DNA of 64,000 nt, taken from the NCBI GenBank assembly GCA_001304015.1, contig LJUY01000004.1, positions 1 to 64,000 of the forward strand. The letters are read 5' to 3'. Below are positions 33,389 to 43,400 of the stretch, piece after piece. Below the pieces are notes generated by a model. The model saw only the letters and a program-made list of their open reading frames with translations, did no database searches and was not told the DNA's origin. Source of the DNA: a candidate division Zixibacteria bacterium SM23_81 (GTDB lineage Bacteria; SM23-81). Both the position numbers and the translations under genes were made by a program. How positions within the stretch are numbered: position 1 is the first letter of the stretch; every line of letters begins with the position of its first letter.

Positions 33389-34378
33389 ATGCCTGCAAAT
33401 TTACCACCACAATACTTCGCCGCCGAGCAAAGGTGGCGTGAGGCCTCCACCCTTGAGGAGCAGATCGAGGCCCTGCGCGAGATGTTGGCCATCATGCCCA
33501 AGCACAAGGGCACCGATAAGCTCCAAGCCGATCTCAAAAGGAGAATCGCAAAGCTTCAAAGGGAGGTAAAGGAGCAGCGTAAAAAAGGTGGGCACAGAAG
33601 CCAATTGGGCTATGTGCCTAAAGAAGGGGCTGGCCAGGTGGCCGTTATCGGTCCTCCCAACGCCGGCAAATCGGCCCTGGTGAGAGCTATGACTCATGCT
33701 CATCCTGATGTGGCCCCTTATCCTTTTACTACCCAGAATCCCGCTGCTGCCATGATGCCCTATGAGGATATCCAGATTCAATTGGTGGACACGCCACCCA
33801 TCTCCGACCAGTATAAGCTCCCATGGCTCCCCAATCTTATACGGCTGGCGGATCTGGCCGTACTGGTGGTGGACTTAGGTCATGATCCCATCGGGCAGGC
33901 TCAGATGGTCATCGACGAGATGGAGGAGACCAGCACACACCTGAACGGAAGTGGTGGGAAGAGCAATGGTCAGGAACCCATCGTGTTGGTGAAGACAATC
34001 ATAGCGGGCAATAAGGACGATTTACCTCAGGCGCTGGAGAATTTTCATCAGCTCAGTGATAAGTTCGGGCAGGACTTTCAAATACTGTCCTTCTCGGCGC
34101 AGAAACGCGAGGGATTGGAGAATTTCAAGACAAAAGTCTTCCAGGCGTTGGAGATCCTCCGCGTCTACACTAAGGAGCCAGGCAAAAAGCCGGACCTTGA
34201 GCAGCCTTACGTCCTCAAGCACGGCAGCACCGTTCTTGACGTGGCAGCCTCTATACATCGCGACTTCGCCAGCCAGCTGAGATACGCGCGCATCTGGGGG
34301 TCGGAAAAGTACCAGGGTCAGAGCGTGCAGAAAAATCACCGTGTGGAGGATGGCGATATCATCGAGCTTCATCTGTGA
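33389..34378 (+). CDS. Obg/DRG-like GTPase with C-terminal TGS domain
   Basis: The 329-residue protein has an N-terminal helical region (1-75, coiled coil-like, basic). The G domain has G1 GPPNAGKS (88-95), a G2 threonine in YPFTTQ, G3 as DTPP (134-137, Pro in place of the usual Gly), and G4 AGNKDD. The C-terminal TGS domain (about 250-329) reads PYVLKHGSTVLDVAASIHRDF and ends VEDGDIIELHL. DRG-type proteins act on ribosomes. It is followed by the STAS gene pair, possibly a chance neighbour. Confidence 0.88.
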   Translation: MPANLPPQYFAAEQRWREASTLEEQIEALREMLAIMPKHKGTDKLQADLKRRIAKLQREVKEQRKKGGHRSQLGYVPKEGAGQVAVIGPPNAGKSALVRAMTHAHPDVAPYPFTTQNPAAAMMPYEDIQIQLVDTPPISDQYKLPWLPNLIRLADLAVLVVDLGHDPIGQAQMVIDEMEETSTHLNGSGGKSNGQEPIVLVKTIIAGNKDDLPQALENFHQLSDKFGQDFQILSFSAQKREGLENFKTKVFQALEILRVYTKEPGKKPDLEQPYVLKHGSTVLDVAASIHRDFASQLRYARIWGSEKYQGQSVQKNHRVEDGDIIELHL

Positions 34379-34443
34379 AGCTCAGTATCAATTAGAGGTG
34401 GGAAGGAAAAAATTTTTCCCTCATGTCCAAGGAGGATGAGCAT

Positions 34444-34785
34444 ATGGCGATCAAAGAAACGATCAGAGGCGACGTGGCCGTTCTGAATCTGAGAGGGAAA
34501 CTCATGGGAGGGCCCGACTCGACAGCTCTGCATGATAAAGTTCACGGCCTGATCGCCGACGGCATTAAACAGGTGGTCATCGACCTGGGAAAAGTGAAGT
34601 GGATGAACAGTTCCGGATTAGGTGCTCTGATGGCCGCCCTCACCACCCTGCGCAACGCCGGCGGCGATCTGAAGCTGGCCAACGTAACCAAGAAGATCGA
34701 AAGCCTGTTGTTGATTACCAAGCTGATTACCGTTTTTGAGACATACGAGACGGCGGACAGAGCTGTAGTCAGCTTTCGGCAATAG
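34444..34785 (+). CDS. STAS-domain anti-anti-sigma-type protein, copy 1
   Basis: The 113-residue single STAS domain starts at the ATG at 34444, with AAGGAGG eight bases upstream; a start 21 bases earlier would bury that site. The conserved phosphorylation loop reads MNSSGLGALMAAL. Such proteins are phosphorylated by RsbW-like kinases and dephosphorylated by SpoIIE-type phosphatases, all present elsewhere in the window. It is followed by a hairpin terminator and then a close paralogue. Confidence 0.92.
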   Translation: MAIKETIRGDVAVLNLRGKLMGGPDSTALHDKVHGLIADGIKQVVIDLGKVKWMNSSGLGALMAALTTLRNAGGDLKLANVTKKIESLLLITKLITVFETYETADRAVVSFRQ

Positions 34786-34808
34786 GCGAGAACTGCTGAG
34801 AGAAACAG

Positions 34809-34832
34809 GCCCGGGACCGCCCGGGCTTTTTT
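34809..34832 (+). terminator. Rho-independent terminator after STAS copy 1
   Basis: A perfect 7-bp GC stem (GCCCGGG, loop ACCG, CCCGGGC) is followed by six T residues (34827-34832). It would separate the two STAS genes into different transcripts or lower expression of the second. Confidence 0.85.
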
Positions 34833-34887
34833 ATGAAGGTACCGCTGAAAAACTGATTATCGACTCCTTACCCAAAGAGGTGATACC

Positions 34888-35229
34888 ATGGCAATTAAGG
34901 AAAGCGTGAGCGACGGCATAGCTGTCCTGGCACTGAAAGGAAAACTCATGGGAGGGCCCGACCCCTTAGCGCTGCACGATAGAGTTCACGGTCTCATCGG
35001 CGATGGCATCAAACAGGTTGTCGTCGATCTGGGAAACGTGAAATGGCTGAACAGCTCGGGCTTAGGAGCGCTGATGGCTAGCCTCACCACGCTTCGTAAC
35101 GCAGGGGGCGATCTGAAATTGGCCAAGGTGGGCAAAAAGATCGAAAGCCTGCTGTTGATCACAAAGCTCATCAGCGTGTTTGAGATATACGATTCTGTGG
35201 ATAGGGCCGCAGCCAGTTTCGGGAAATAG
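34888..35229 (+). CDS. STAS-domain anti-anti-sigma-type protein, copy 2
   Basis: The 113 residues are the same length as copy 1 and align with it without gaps, for example KLMGGPDPLALHDRVHGLIGDGIKQVVVDLGNVKWLNSSGLGALM. The Ser of NSSG is kept. AGAGGTG lies before the ATG. The high similarity points to a recent tandem duplication. With a terminator between, the copies may be regulated separately and act in parallel branches of the partner-switching system. Confidence 0.92.
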   Translation: MAIKESVSDGIAVLALKGKLMGGPDPLALHDRVHGLIGDGIKQVVVDLGNVKWLNSSGLGALMASLTTLRNAGGDLKLAKVGKKIESLLLITKLISVFEIYDSVDRAAASFGK

Positions 35230-35402
35230 CAAAGAGTCGCTGAGAGCAAAAAGCCTTGAATAGAAAAGGCTTGCTGGGATCTGAAGGTAAGCTTGATGGG
35301 ATCTATGCATTTGCAAAAAAGTTGGCCTGAGAATGCAGATCCATCGCGAGAGCTTGCTGATCTTCATGAACTTAGTGGACTGTCAAATGGTGAGGAGTCA
35401 CA

Positions 35403-37460
35403 ATGAAAACTAAGCAGGAGCAACTTGATCAACTCTGCATTAACACCATCCGCTTTCTAGCCGCAGATGCTGTGCAGAAAGCCAATTCCGGCCACCCCGG
35501 CTTACCCATGGGCGCGGCGACCATGGCTTACGTGTTGTGGTCACGTCACCTGCGGCATGCTCCCTCCAATCCTCAATGGGCTGACCGAGACCGTTTTATT
35601 CTCTCGGCAGGTCACGGCTCGATGCTCCTGTATGGTCTGCTCCATCTCACCGGCTATGGCCTGCCCCTCTCAGAGCTACAGTCATTCCGGCAATGGGGCA
35701 GCAAAACTCCCGGACACCCCGAGGGTCAAATCACTCCAGGGGTGGAGATCACCACGGGCCCCCTCGGTCAGGGAATCAGCCACGCTGTGGGAATGGCATT
35801 AGCCGAAGCACATTTGGCGGCCCGTTATAATCGGGCCGAGCATCCCATCGTGAATCACTATACGTACGTTATCGCCAGCGATGGCGACCTCATGGAAGGC
35901 GTGGCTTCGGAGGCCTGTTCCCTGGCTGGCCATTTGGGCCTGGGCAAATTGATCGTGTTGTTCGACGACAATCGTATCTCTCTGGCTGGCGCCACTTCCT
36001 TGGCTTTCACCGAGGATGTCGCAGGACGCTTCCAGTCATATGGGTGGCACGTTGACCGTGTTGATGGGGGCAATGATTTGGACGCCATCGACGCGGCTAT
36101 TAAGGCTGCTCGCGAGGAGCCCTCCCGGCCCTCCATTATCCTGGTGCGCACCATTCTGGGCTACGGCGCACCCAATAAGCAAAACACCTTCAAAGTTCAT
36201 GGGTCACCCCTGGGGCCAGCGGAGCTGGAAGCGGCCAAGAAGAACTTAGGTTGGCCCATCGAGCCGGATTTCTTCGTCCCGGAAGATGTCCTTAAACAGT
36301 TCCGGCAGGCCGTGGCTCGCGGTCAGACTTGGGAGGTGGAATGGGAGAAGAGCTTCGAACGCTATGCGAAGACATATCCTGAACTCGCAGCGGAATTCAA
36401 ACGGCGAATGGCCGGCGACCTTCCAGAGGGCTGGGATGAAGATCTTCCCGCTTTTCCTCGGGACGATAAGGGCCTGGCCACACGCAAAGCTTCGGAAGTC
36501 GTCTTGCAGACCCTTGCTGCGCGGCTTCCAGACCTGATGGGTGGCTCGGCAGATCTCAATCCCTCCACCTTCACCTGGCTGAAGGGATTCGGGGATTTCC
36601 AATCGTCCGATAACACACCTGAAGACAGACAGGGAGCCGTGGGGCAAGAGTGGAACTATGGGGGCCGCAACGTGCATTTTGGCGTTCGTGAGCACGCCAT
36701 GGGTGCCATGGCTGGAGGGATGGCGCTGCATGGGGGCTTCATTCCCTATACGGCCACCTTTCTGGTCTTCTCCGATTACATGCGCCCCCCCATGCGATTA
36801 GCTGCCCTGACGGGGGTCCCCGTGATCTACGTCTTCACCCACGACAGCATTGGCCTGGGAGAGGATGGCCCCACTCACCAGCCCATCGAACATCTCATGA
36901 ACCTGCGGGCCATTCCCAATTTGACGGTCATCCGCCCGGCCGATGCCTCCGAGACCACAGAGGCTTGGCGAGCCGCTTTGCTGAGGACTAATGGCCCCAC
37001 AGCCCTGATCTTCTCCAGGCAGGGCTTGCCCATTCTGGACCGCAGCAAGTTTCCGCCGGCTAAGGGGCTGCAACGTGGAGCATACATTCTGTGGCAGTCA
37101 AGGGACGGCATTCCGGACGTCATCATCATAGCCACCGGGTCTGAGGTACACATCGCTCTGGACGCTGCTAAAAAGCTGGCTTCCGAGTGTATCAAGACAA
37201 GGGTGGTCTCAATGCCCAGCTGGGAGTTGTTTGACCAACAGCCGGCCAATTATCGAGAAAAGGTGCTGCCCTCAGAGGTGCGGGCGCGGGTAGCCGTGGA
37301 GGCGGGCATCAAGCTGGGCTGGGAGCACTATGTGGGCACGGGAGGTGCTGTGGTGGGCATGGAGAGCTTTGGAGCCAGTGCCCCTGCAGAGGTACTCTAT
37401 GAGAAATTCGGGATCACCGCAGACGCGGTGGTGGCCCTGGCCAAGGAACTGCTGGATTAA
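35403..37460 (+). CDS. tkt: Transketolase
   Basis: The 685-residue enzyme of the non-oxidative pentose phosphate and Calvin pathways transfers a two-carbon unit using thiamine diphosphate. Motifs seen are [14 protein letters not shown], the TPP-binding [13 protein letters not shown] with [25 protein letters not shown], and the central [25 protein letters not shown] precedes the ATG. Length and order of domains are normal. It stands alone, with no other pathway genes nearby. Confidence 0.97.
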   Translation: MKTKQEQLDQLCINTIRFLAADAVQKANSGHPGLPMGAATMAYVLWSRHLRHAPSNPQWADRDRFILSAGHGSMLLYGLLHLTGYGLPLSELQSFRQWGSKTPGHPEGQITPGVEITTGPLGQGISHAVGMALAEAHLAARYNRAEHPIVNHYTYVIASDGDLMEGVASEACSLAGHLGLGKLIVLFDDNRISLAGATSLAFTEDVAGRFQSYGWHVDRVDGGNDLDAIDAAIKAAREEPSRPSIILVRTILGYGAPNKQNTFKVHGSPLGPAELEAAKKNLGWPIEPDFFVPEDVLKQFRQAVARGQTWEVEWEKSFERYAKTYPELAAEFKRRMAGDLPEGWDEDLPAFPRDDKGLATRKASEVVLQTLAARLPDLMGGSADLNPSTFTWLKGFGDFQSSDNTPEDRQGAVGQEWNYGGRNVHFGVREHAMGAMAGGMALHGGFIPYTATFLVFSDYMRPPMRLAALTGVPVIYVFTHDSIGLGEDGPTHQPIEHLMNLRAIPNLTVIRPADASETTEAWRAALLRTNGPTALIFSRQGLPILDRSKFPPAKGLQRGAYILWQSRDGIPDVIIIATGSEVHIALDAAKKLASECIKTRVVSMPSWELFDQQPANYREKVLPSEVRARVAVEAGIKLGWEHYVGTGGAVVGMESFGASAPAEVLYEKFGITADAVVALAKELLD

Positions 37461-37554
37461 TAACGATATTTCAACGGCCTTCTGGGCCATGAGATCATCT
37501 TTGTGTGATGAACAAATCAAATAGCTTTTACAACAGTGATCGAAAATGTTTTAG

Positions 37555-38031
37555 TTGACGCTAATTCCACCAGGGAGGATATCATGTGGTGAAATTGGGC
37601 GATTTGAAATTTGTGCGAGTGGCTTCCCGAAGTACCTGGAGAGAAAACCTTATTTGCGAAGCGCTGAGCTGGTGGTAGAGGGCACAAGATACCCTTTGGA
37701 GGTCTCCCAGTATATCAAAGAGATCGCCTGTAAGACGCCGGAAGACCAGATGTTGCGAAAACTAGCAACTTCACTGTTGCGCCTAGCGGCCAAACAGGCC
37801 GCCGAATATGCCATCAGCAAAAAGAGTGAGGGACTGGGGGCGCTGCTGTCGGGAGTCAATGCGATTACCGAAAAGACGGATACCCGGAATTAGCAGACGC
37901 TGCCTTACAACATCTCCTATGCCCGAATTCCGCTTCCGGAAGGGACATACGAAATGCAGCTGAAGAGCTATTCCCCTCAAGGGCCGCGCACCTTTTCCAA
38001 GAAATTACAGGTCGCGATTCTCAAAGGGTAG
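37555..38031 (+). pseudogene. Decayed COG3014-like gene (in-frame stop, missing 5' part)
   Basis: One frame reads a family-like tail: GFPKYLERKPYLRSAELVVEG, then LRLAAKQAAEYAISKKSEGLGALLSGVNAITEKTDTRN, a TAG at 37891-37893, and then QTLPYNISYARIPLPEGTYEMQ up to a TAG at 38029. The TAG sits where relatives have Trp (TRNW), so TGG to TAG is likely. Upstream, the family-like stretch LKFVR is in a different frame, suggesting a frameshift as well. A good ribosome site GGGAGG with ATG TGG TGA lies at 37574-37592. Family membership is inferred from remembered motifs. Confidence 0.6.
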
Positions 38032-38180
38032 ATGATATTTCAAAACTTTCACATTCTCGACAGCATCCCCCTGGATTTGTAGCACAATATCGTCGTCTGT
38101 GCGGTGCATAAGACAGATACGCCACTTCTTTTCCAGAGATATTCGCAAATTCACGTTCGATATCATAAAGACTGGGGTAG

Positions 38181-38348
38181 ACATCGGTTGCCAACATCTT
38201 GACACTGAAAATAGTTCCTGCACAGATTCTGATTCTGGAAACCGGCGACCGGGTGGTGGCTGACGCGCCGATCGTTTTTTTCTGTGACAAAACAGCGACG
38301 GATGGGCTTTTCAGCTCAACATGGCTTATGCAAACGAAAAATACTTGA
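38181..38348 (+). pseudogene. Possible P-type ATPase gene relic
   Basis: One open frame contains KIVPAQILILETGDRVVADA, close to the actuator-domain consensus (VPGDIVLLETGDRVPADA) of P-type cation ATPases, and a little later FCDKTATDG, reminiscent of the phosphorylation motif CSDKTGTLT. The two are far too close for a working enzyme, so this would be a deletion relic. The match is short. Confidence 0.3.
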
Positions 38349-38485
38349 TTTGATGCGTATCCAATCTAATTTTAATATGAAAGGTAAATAAATACCACCA
38401 ATGATGTGCTGCGTTAAACAACCCGCCATACCCTTTTAAGAAATATGGCACATTTCTTTGTCTCACAACCAAGGAATGATTCACA

Positions 38486-39277
38486 ATGAAAACCAATGCC
38501 GATCAATCGTCTCCCCGCTCACTGGATAAAGAACAAGGACAGCAGCGAACTTATTCTAAGGCAGGGTCTTTCTACGGTCGCCACAACCTCCCTGTCTCCC
38601 TCTCTCGAGAAGGATTTTCAATCTCCATCGATCAGGTAGGAGACACATGGTTATACCAAAGAGAATGTGACGGGGATAGGGTCGAGAAAAAACTCCTCAC
38701 CTCCATCAACATGGTTCTGATCAATCCGGTCGAACCCCTCAACAGGCCGAAGGAGATTACCTCCTACCTGCTGGTAGAATTCGAACGGCCCCTGATGATC
38801 GAGCCCGGGGTCAAGAGGAGGATCTTTGTGACATTCCCCATCGAGATTGGTGTCTTCATGTCCAGCAAAAGAGGCTTTGAGATCATCGATATCTTAACAA
38901 TGCAGAAGCAGAAATTCACATTGTACGGGAATCCGCGAACAGGCGTTATCTGTAAATACTGGAAAAGCAGCATCCATGCGACGGAGCCGCAGGTAGATCC
39001 CATCCGGCAAGGCGTCATGAGGCTGAATGTCAGCAACGTCAGCGATCACTGGGTAGAGGTGACCAGGGCCGTGTTCAACGCTTTTGGAATGAAACTTTTC
39101 TACAGCACGGACCTGGTGGCCATGAAGGCAACTATGAAAATATTAGGCAAATATATGGCAGAAACGGATTTCTCCAACTCACCCCTGAGGAAAGACATGA
39201 CCAATTCCCTGGAGCTATATACCTCAAGAAAGCTTATTGTGACGGCACCAAAATTCATCATGGAGCAGGGCATATGA
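38486..39277 (+). CDS. DUF432 family protein
   Basis: The 263-residue protein begins with a polar tail and then GSFYGRHNLPVSLSREGFSISID, the DUF432 N-terminal motif, with PLMIEPGVKRRIFVTFPIEIGVF following. The function is unknown, but in archaea and some bacteria the family is commonly next to mscS. Here the mscS start overlaps its stop as ATGA, so the two are co-translated and may form one system. Confidence 0.82.
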   Translation: MKTNADQSSPRSLDKEQGQQRTYSKAGSFYGRHNLPVSLSREGFSISIDQVGDTWLYQRECDGDRVEKKLLTSINMVLINPVEPLNRPKEITSYLLVEFERPLMIEPGVKRRIFVTFPIEIGVFMSSKRGFEIIDILTMQKQKFTLYGNPRTGVICKYWKSSIHATEPQVDPIRQGVMRLNVSNVSDHWVEVTRAVFNAFGMKLFYSTDLVAMKATMKILGKYMAETDFSNSPLRKDMTNSLELYTSRKLIVTAPKFIMEQGI

Positions 39278-40098
39278 GGTTAAATAGAGTAGTCTATGGC
39301 GATGTGACCACGCTTGATCTCCTATCAGTCATTCTGATCTTCTTGGTGGCCGTCATTCTGGCCAAGGGATTAACCATTTACCTGAGAAGATCACTGAAAG
39401 AGAAGGTCAGCAAGGATAAGCTGCAGATTATTTCCAAAGCGATATATTACGGAATCCTGGGTATCGCTGTGCTGGCCTCTTTTCCGATATTGGGGATCAA
39501 TCCATCGGGATTACTGGTTGCTGGCGGCATATTCGGCATCATCATCGGCTTCGCCAGTCAGAGTATTGTGGGCAATCTGATATCAGGCGTCTTTCTGATG
39601 ATGGAACGGCCGATCAAGATCGGAAATTCCGTCCGGATTGGCGAATATTCGGGAATGGTCGAGGATATCCGGGTCATCTCCACCTCGCTACGCACCTGGG
39701 ATGGCATCTATGTCAGGATCCCCAATGAGAAGGTGTTTACCGACAGCATCATCAATTACGTTGCCCATGTGGCCAGGCGATTTGGCTACATGGTGGGCAT
39801 CCGCTACAGCGATGATGCGGATAAAGCCATCTCTATCATCAAGAATCTTATCGAAGACCACCCTATGGCCTTGAAAAATCCACCGCCTCAGGTCTTCGTC
39901 GATAATTTGGGAGACAACGCCGTCAACATCGTCGTCAGGATGTGGACTCCTGCCAAGGAGTGGTATGGCCTGAAAATGGAAATGCTGTGGAAAATCAAAA
40001 AGGCTCTGGAAAAAGAGGGCATCGAGATCGCCTTCCCACAGCGGACGGTCTGGTTTGCCAATGAACCGGACACGAGGGAGGCCGCGGATTCTTCTTGA
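39274..40098 (+). CDS. mscS: Small-conductance mechanosensitive channel, MscS family
   Basis: The 274-residue channel has two to three N-terminal helices, the pore-lining TM3 region GLLVAGGIFGIIIGFASQSIVGNLISGVFLMMERP, the beta domain GNSVRIGEYSGMVEDIRVISTSLRTWDG, and IPNEKVFTDSIINY. These are diagnostic. The channel releases solutes on hypo-osmotic shock. GGAG lies before the ATG, which overlaps the DUF432 stop. Confidence 0.94.
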   Translation: MRLNRVVYGDVTTLDLLSVILIFLVAVILAKGLTIYLRRSLKEKVSKDKLQIISKAIYYGILGIAVLASFPILGINPSGLLVAGGIFGIIIGFASQSIVGNLISGVFLMMERPIKIGNSVRIGEYSGMVEDIRVISTSLRTWDGIYVRIPNEKVFTDSIINYVAHVARRFGYMVGIRYSDDADKAISIIKNLIEDHPMALKNPPPQVFVDNLGDNAVNIVVRMWTPAKEWYGLKMEMLWKIKKALEKEGIEIAFPQRTVWFANEPDTREAADSS

Positions 40099-40426
40099 CC
40101 CGCGACCGTGCGTCCAGCTACTCCGTGAGGTGAATACCAATGGGCATTTAATCTCCTCTTCGGTGAAACGCTGCATGAAGCCCATACCGCTGGACTGCGA
40201 CAGATCGATGACTTCTTTACAAAGGGCACCAGCCAGGACTAATTCGCCCAGATTAGCTGCTTTCCCGCTTCGTGGTATCGGATGTCTATTTCAAAACCCC
40301 ATGGGAACCTTTAGCCGCTCATGATGTTCTGTCTTTCTCTACCCATAGATATTCCTACAGTTACTGATGCATTTCAGCATCACCTCTGAACGTTCGTCGT
40401 GCGTCTATCGCAATTTCGAGTAAGCG
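40099..40426. other. Gap between mscS and tamB
   Basis: No intact gene. One plus-strand frame gives a coding-like stretch (NLLFGETLHEAHTAGLRQIDDFF) broken by a TAA, which may be a gene relic that could not be identified. No terminator or promoter was clear. Confidence 0.35.
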
Positions 40427-43400
40427 ATGAAGAGGTCTAAACGGTCGATTCGTCATAATGTCATCCGCCTGTTGGCCGCATTACTGGCCTGCACCCTCGT
40501 GCTGTTGGTTATTGCGCTTTTTCTCCTGACCACCAGTCCGGGGGAGCGACTGTTTAAAGGGCTGGTCGAGAAACAGTTGAGCCGCATACTGGACCAGGAA
40601 GTGGCCATCGGGCAGATGGAGACGAACCTGCTGTCGCGGCTTCAGATCCGAGACGTCAAGGTCTACCAGTTGCCGTCGGGGGACGAGGAAAAAGTACTTC
40701 TGAGTATGGAATACGCCAAGGTGCAATACCGGCTGACCGATTTGCTGCGCCTTCAGCTCTCAGTTCGATCCCTCGAGCTAGATGGTCTGAACCTGACCGT
40801 TCATCGGGACAGCTTGGGTATTCTCAATATCCCGTCTCCGGAACCTTCCAGCAAACCTGATGCCGAAACGAAAGGACCCTCATTTCAGGTCCTTCTCGGT
40901 CAACTGTCGATTCGAAACTCGTCTTTCCAATATCACGACGCCCAGGTCCCCATTGAAGGACGATTACAGAACCTCTCCGGCACCGTCGAATACGGATCCC
41001 AGGACACCTACCGATACTACATCGAGATCGACTCCATCCTCGCGATTTATAAAGATGTCTCTCTTGCTTTTCACGGGGGGCAAATGAGAGGAACTTGGCA
41101 TCCCCGCCTCTGGAAATTGGACTCGCTGTCCGTGAACCTGCCAGATCTCGCTCTATCAGGCCAGGCTGAGGTTTTCCAAGATGACCAAAAGCCCACCATC
41201 ACTGGAAGGGTAGAGATGCAGGGGAACCCAGGTCTTATGTGGCAACAGATAGGCCCTCTTTTTACCGACGAGGTGCCCTTAGTGGACGGCCATCTCCATC
41301 TCACTGCCGATCTCGAAGGGGCTCTTCCAGAGCCATGCATTCAGGCTCGGTTGGAATTGACCGACTTCCGGGGCTCCTCCATCCGCCTTTCCCGGGGATC
41401 AATAGTGGCGCAATGGGAGTCCGGCGTTGCCACTCTGGAGAAACTGCAGTTGAATGTATTGGGAGGCCAACTCTCAGGCAAAGGCAGTTTCATAGCGGAC
41501 AGCCTGAACACATTTGATCTTTCCCTCGATGTTCAAGCTGTCGATATCGCTCAGACATGGCAGATTCTATACCAAGAGGCTTCTCCATATCAGGGCCGGA
41601 TCAGCGGGCAGGTCTCTCTGGCCGGAACAGGGCGTCAACCGAGAGATTGGACCACATCTGCGAATATACAGCTTCAGCAAGTCCAATACCGTTCTCAGAA
41701 CATTCCGGATTATGTCGCTCGACTCTCATATGGGAGGGGAACAGCACGGCTCTCTCTCGACCATCAGGACTCCCGGGTCTCGGCCCAGGCAAGGCTGGAG
41801 CAGGACCGTCTCACCGGGAGCTTCTCGCTGGACATCGCAGATCTGGAGCCCTTAGCCGCTCTGGCCAATGTGTGGGAGCTAACTGGAACCATGGAGATCC
41901 AGGGTGATCTGTCCGGCACATTGAGCTCGCCGCAAGTGATGATGAATCTGAGGGGGAATAACATCGCTTATCAGAACTTTCCGGTCGATAGTCTTGCCGG
42001 TTCGATGCGTTATCAGGACGGTCAGATTTCTGTCTCTGACATGTTCTGCCGAGGACGCCTGGCGGTTACGGATACGCTCCAGGCTCCATTTCACCTCACG
42101 GGCATTTTGGGAGAGATCTCCTATGAGGGACGTGCCAGCGGTTCGGCAAAAGATCCGGTTGCGCAATTGGACGTAAATATGAATCAAGTGAGTTATGGGG
42201 ATCATCGTTTCGATCGGGGCCACCTGCAGATCGAGCTCAAGAACCACCAGGTCGAGTTGACCGATCTGAATGTGCGCCGTGATTCGCTGCTGGTGAGAGC
42301 CATCGGTCAAGCCGATATCGACTCGAGAAGGGCGATCTGTCAGGTGGATTTGTTCGAAATCCTCACTGGCCAGGACAGCACCGCTCTCGGCCAACCAAGC
42401 TTTCCCGAAGAGTTTGTCGAGGGCGGTGGAAATCTACTCCGTGTCGGCGGGATAACGGGAGCTTTTGATTTTTTGAAAAAGGACGCCCCCGTTCTGCAAT
42501 TGAATGGAGAGCTGTACGATCTCGGGAAATTGGCTCAAGCGCTCCCTCGTCCGGCGGAGGTTACAGGAGCCGTGAAGTTCGATCTGAAAGCACACGGAAA
42601 TCTGGACAATCCCCACGCCGAATTCACCTGCCGGTGCTATAGAATGGGCTACGGTTCTGCCGAGATCGATTCGCTGCGGGGACATCTCATCTTTGCTGAT
42701 AGACAGGTGCAGCTCAAGTCGTTGGACCTCTTCCAGCAAGAGCATCATTCGCTGGCAACGGCACTGATAGAGTTGACCCAAAGAGAACACGGCCGGTATT
42801 CTCTTTCAGATCAGAGCCCATTCCGTGGGCGGATCCAGGGACAGAAACTCGATCTCGGCATCGTCCAAGCCTTCCTTCCGTCGGTGATGGAGATTGCCGG
42901 CCTGTGTTCCTACGATTTGAGCTGGAATGGAACTTTTGCGAATCCCCATCCATTGGGAACGATACAGATCCAGAAGGGCACCTTTCGAGGAAATCCCGCA
43001 GCGCCGCCTATAGAGCAGATTGACCTGGCTATCTCGATACAAGATTCGGTCCTTAATATCGACCAGCTGACAGCTTCCTTTCGCCAAACTCCTCTGTTTC
43101 TGGGGGGACAGATCATAACTTCTCAATTTCAGGACTTTCATGTGCAGCTTGATCTGTCAGTGGCCAATTACGGAACCATCGCCAGCCGGGGCATAGTCAC
43201 ACCGGATTCTCTTCAATTGAAAGCGGATATTCAAAAAATGGATCTGGCGATGATCCAACCTTTCTTCACGACCCTGCAGAAACTCTCGGGCACTTTGAAC
43301 ACGGAGATCTTCCTGTCCGGCTCGCCACAGGACCCTCAGCTGAAGGGCCAACTGGTGATCCGCAATCTGGTTATTCAGCCCCAAGGATTGGACACTCCCC

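Noticed and set aside
35256..35285. AAGCCTT / AAGGCTT hairpin after the second STAS gene
   Set aside because: There is no T run on the plus strand; the T run fits only a minus-strand transcript, and no gene is on that strand here.
38005..38290. Minus-strand ORFs opposite the relic region
   Set aside because: Two overlapping frames, neither with a ribosome site or recognised domain; both overlap the pseudogene remnants on the other strand.
40099..40426. Frame reading NLLFGETLHEAHTAGLRQIDDFF before a TAA
   Set aside because: It looks coding but no family could be named and it is short, so it is only noted in the gap entry.
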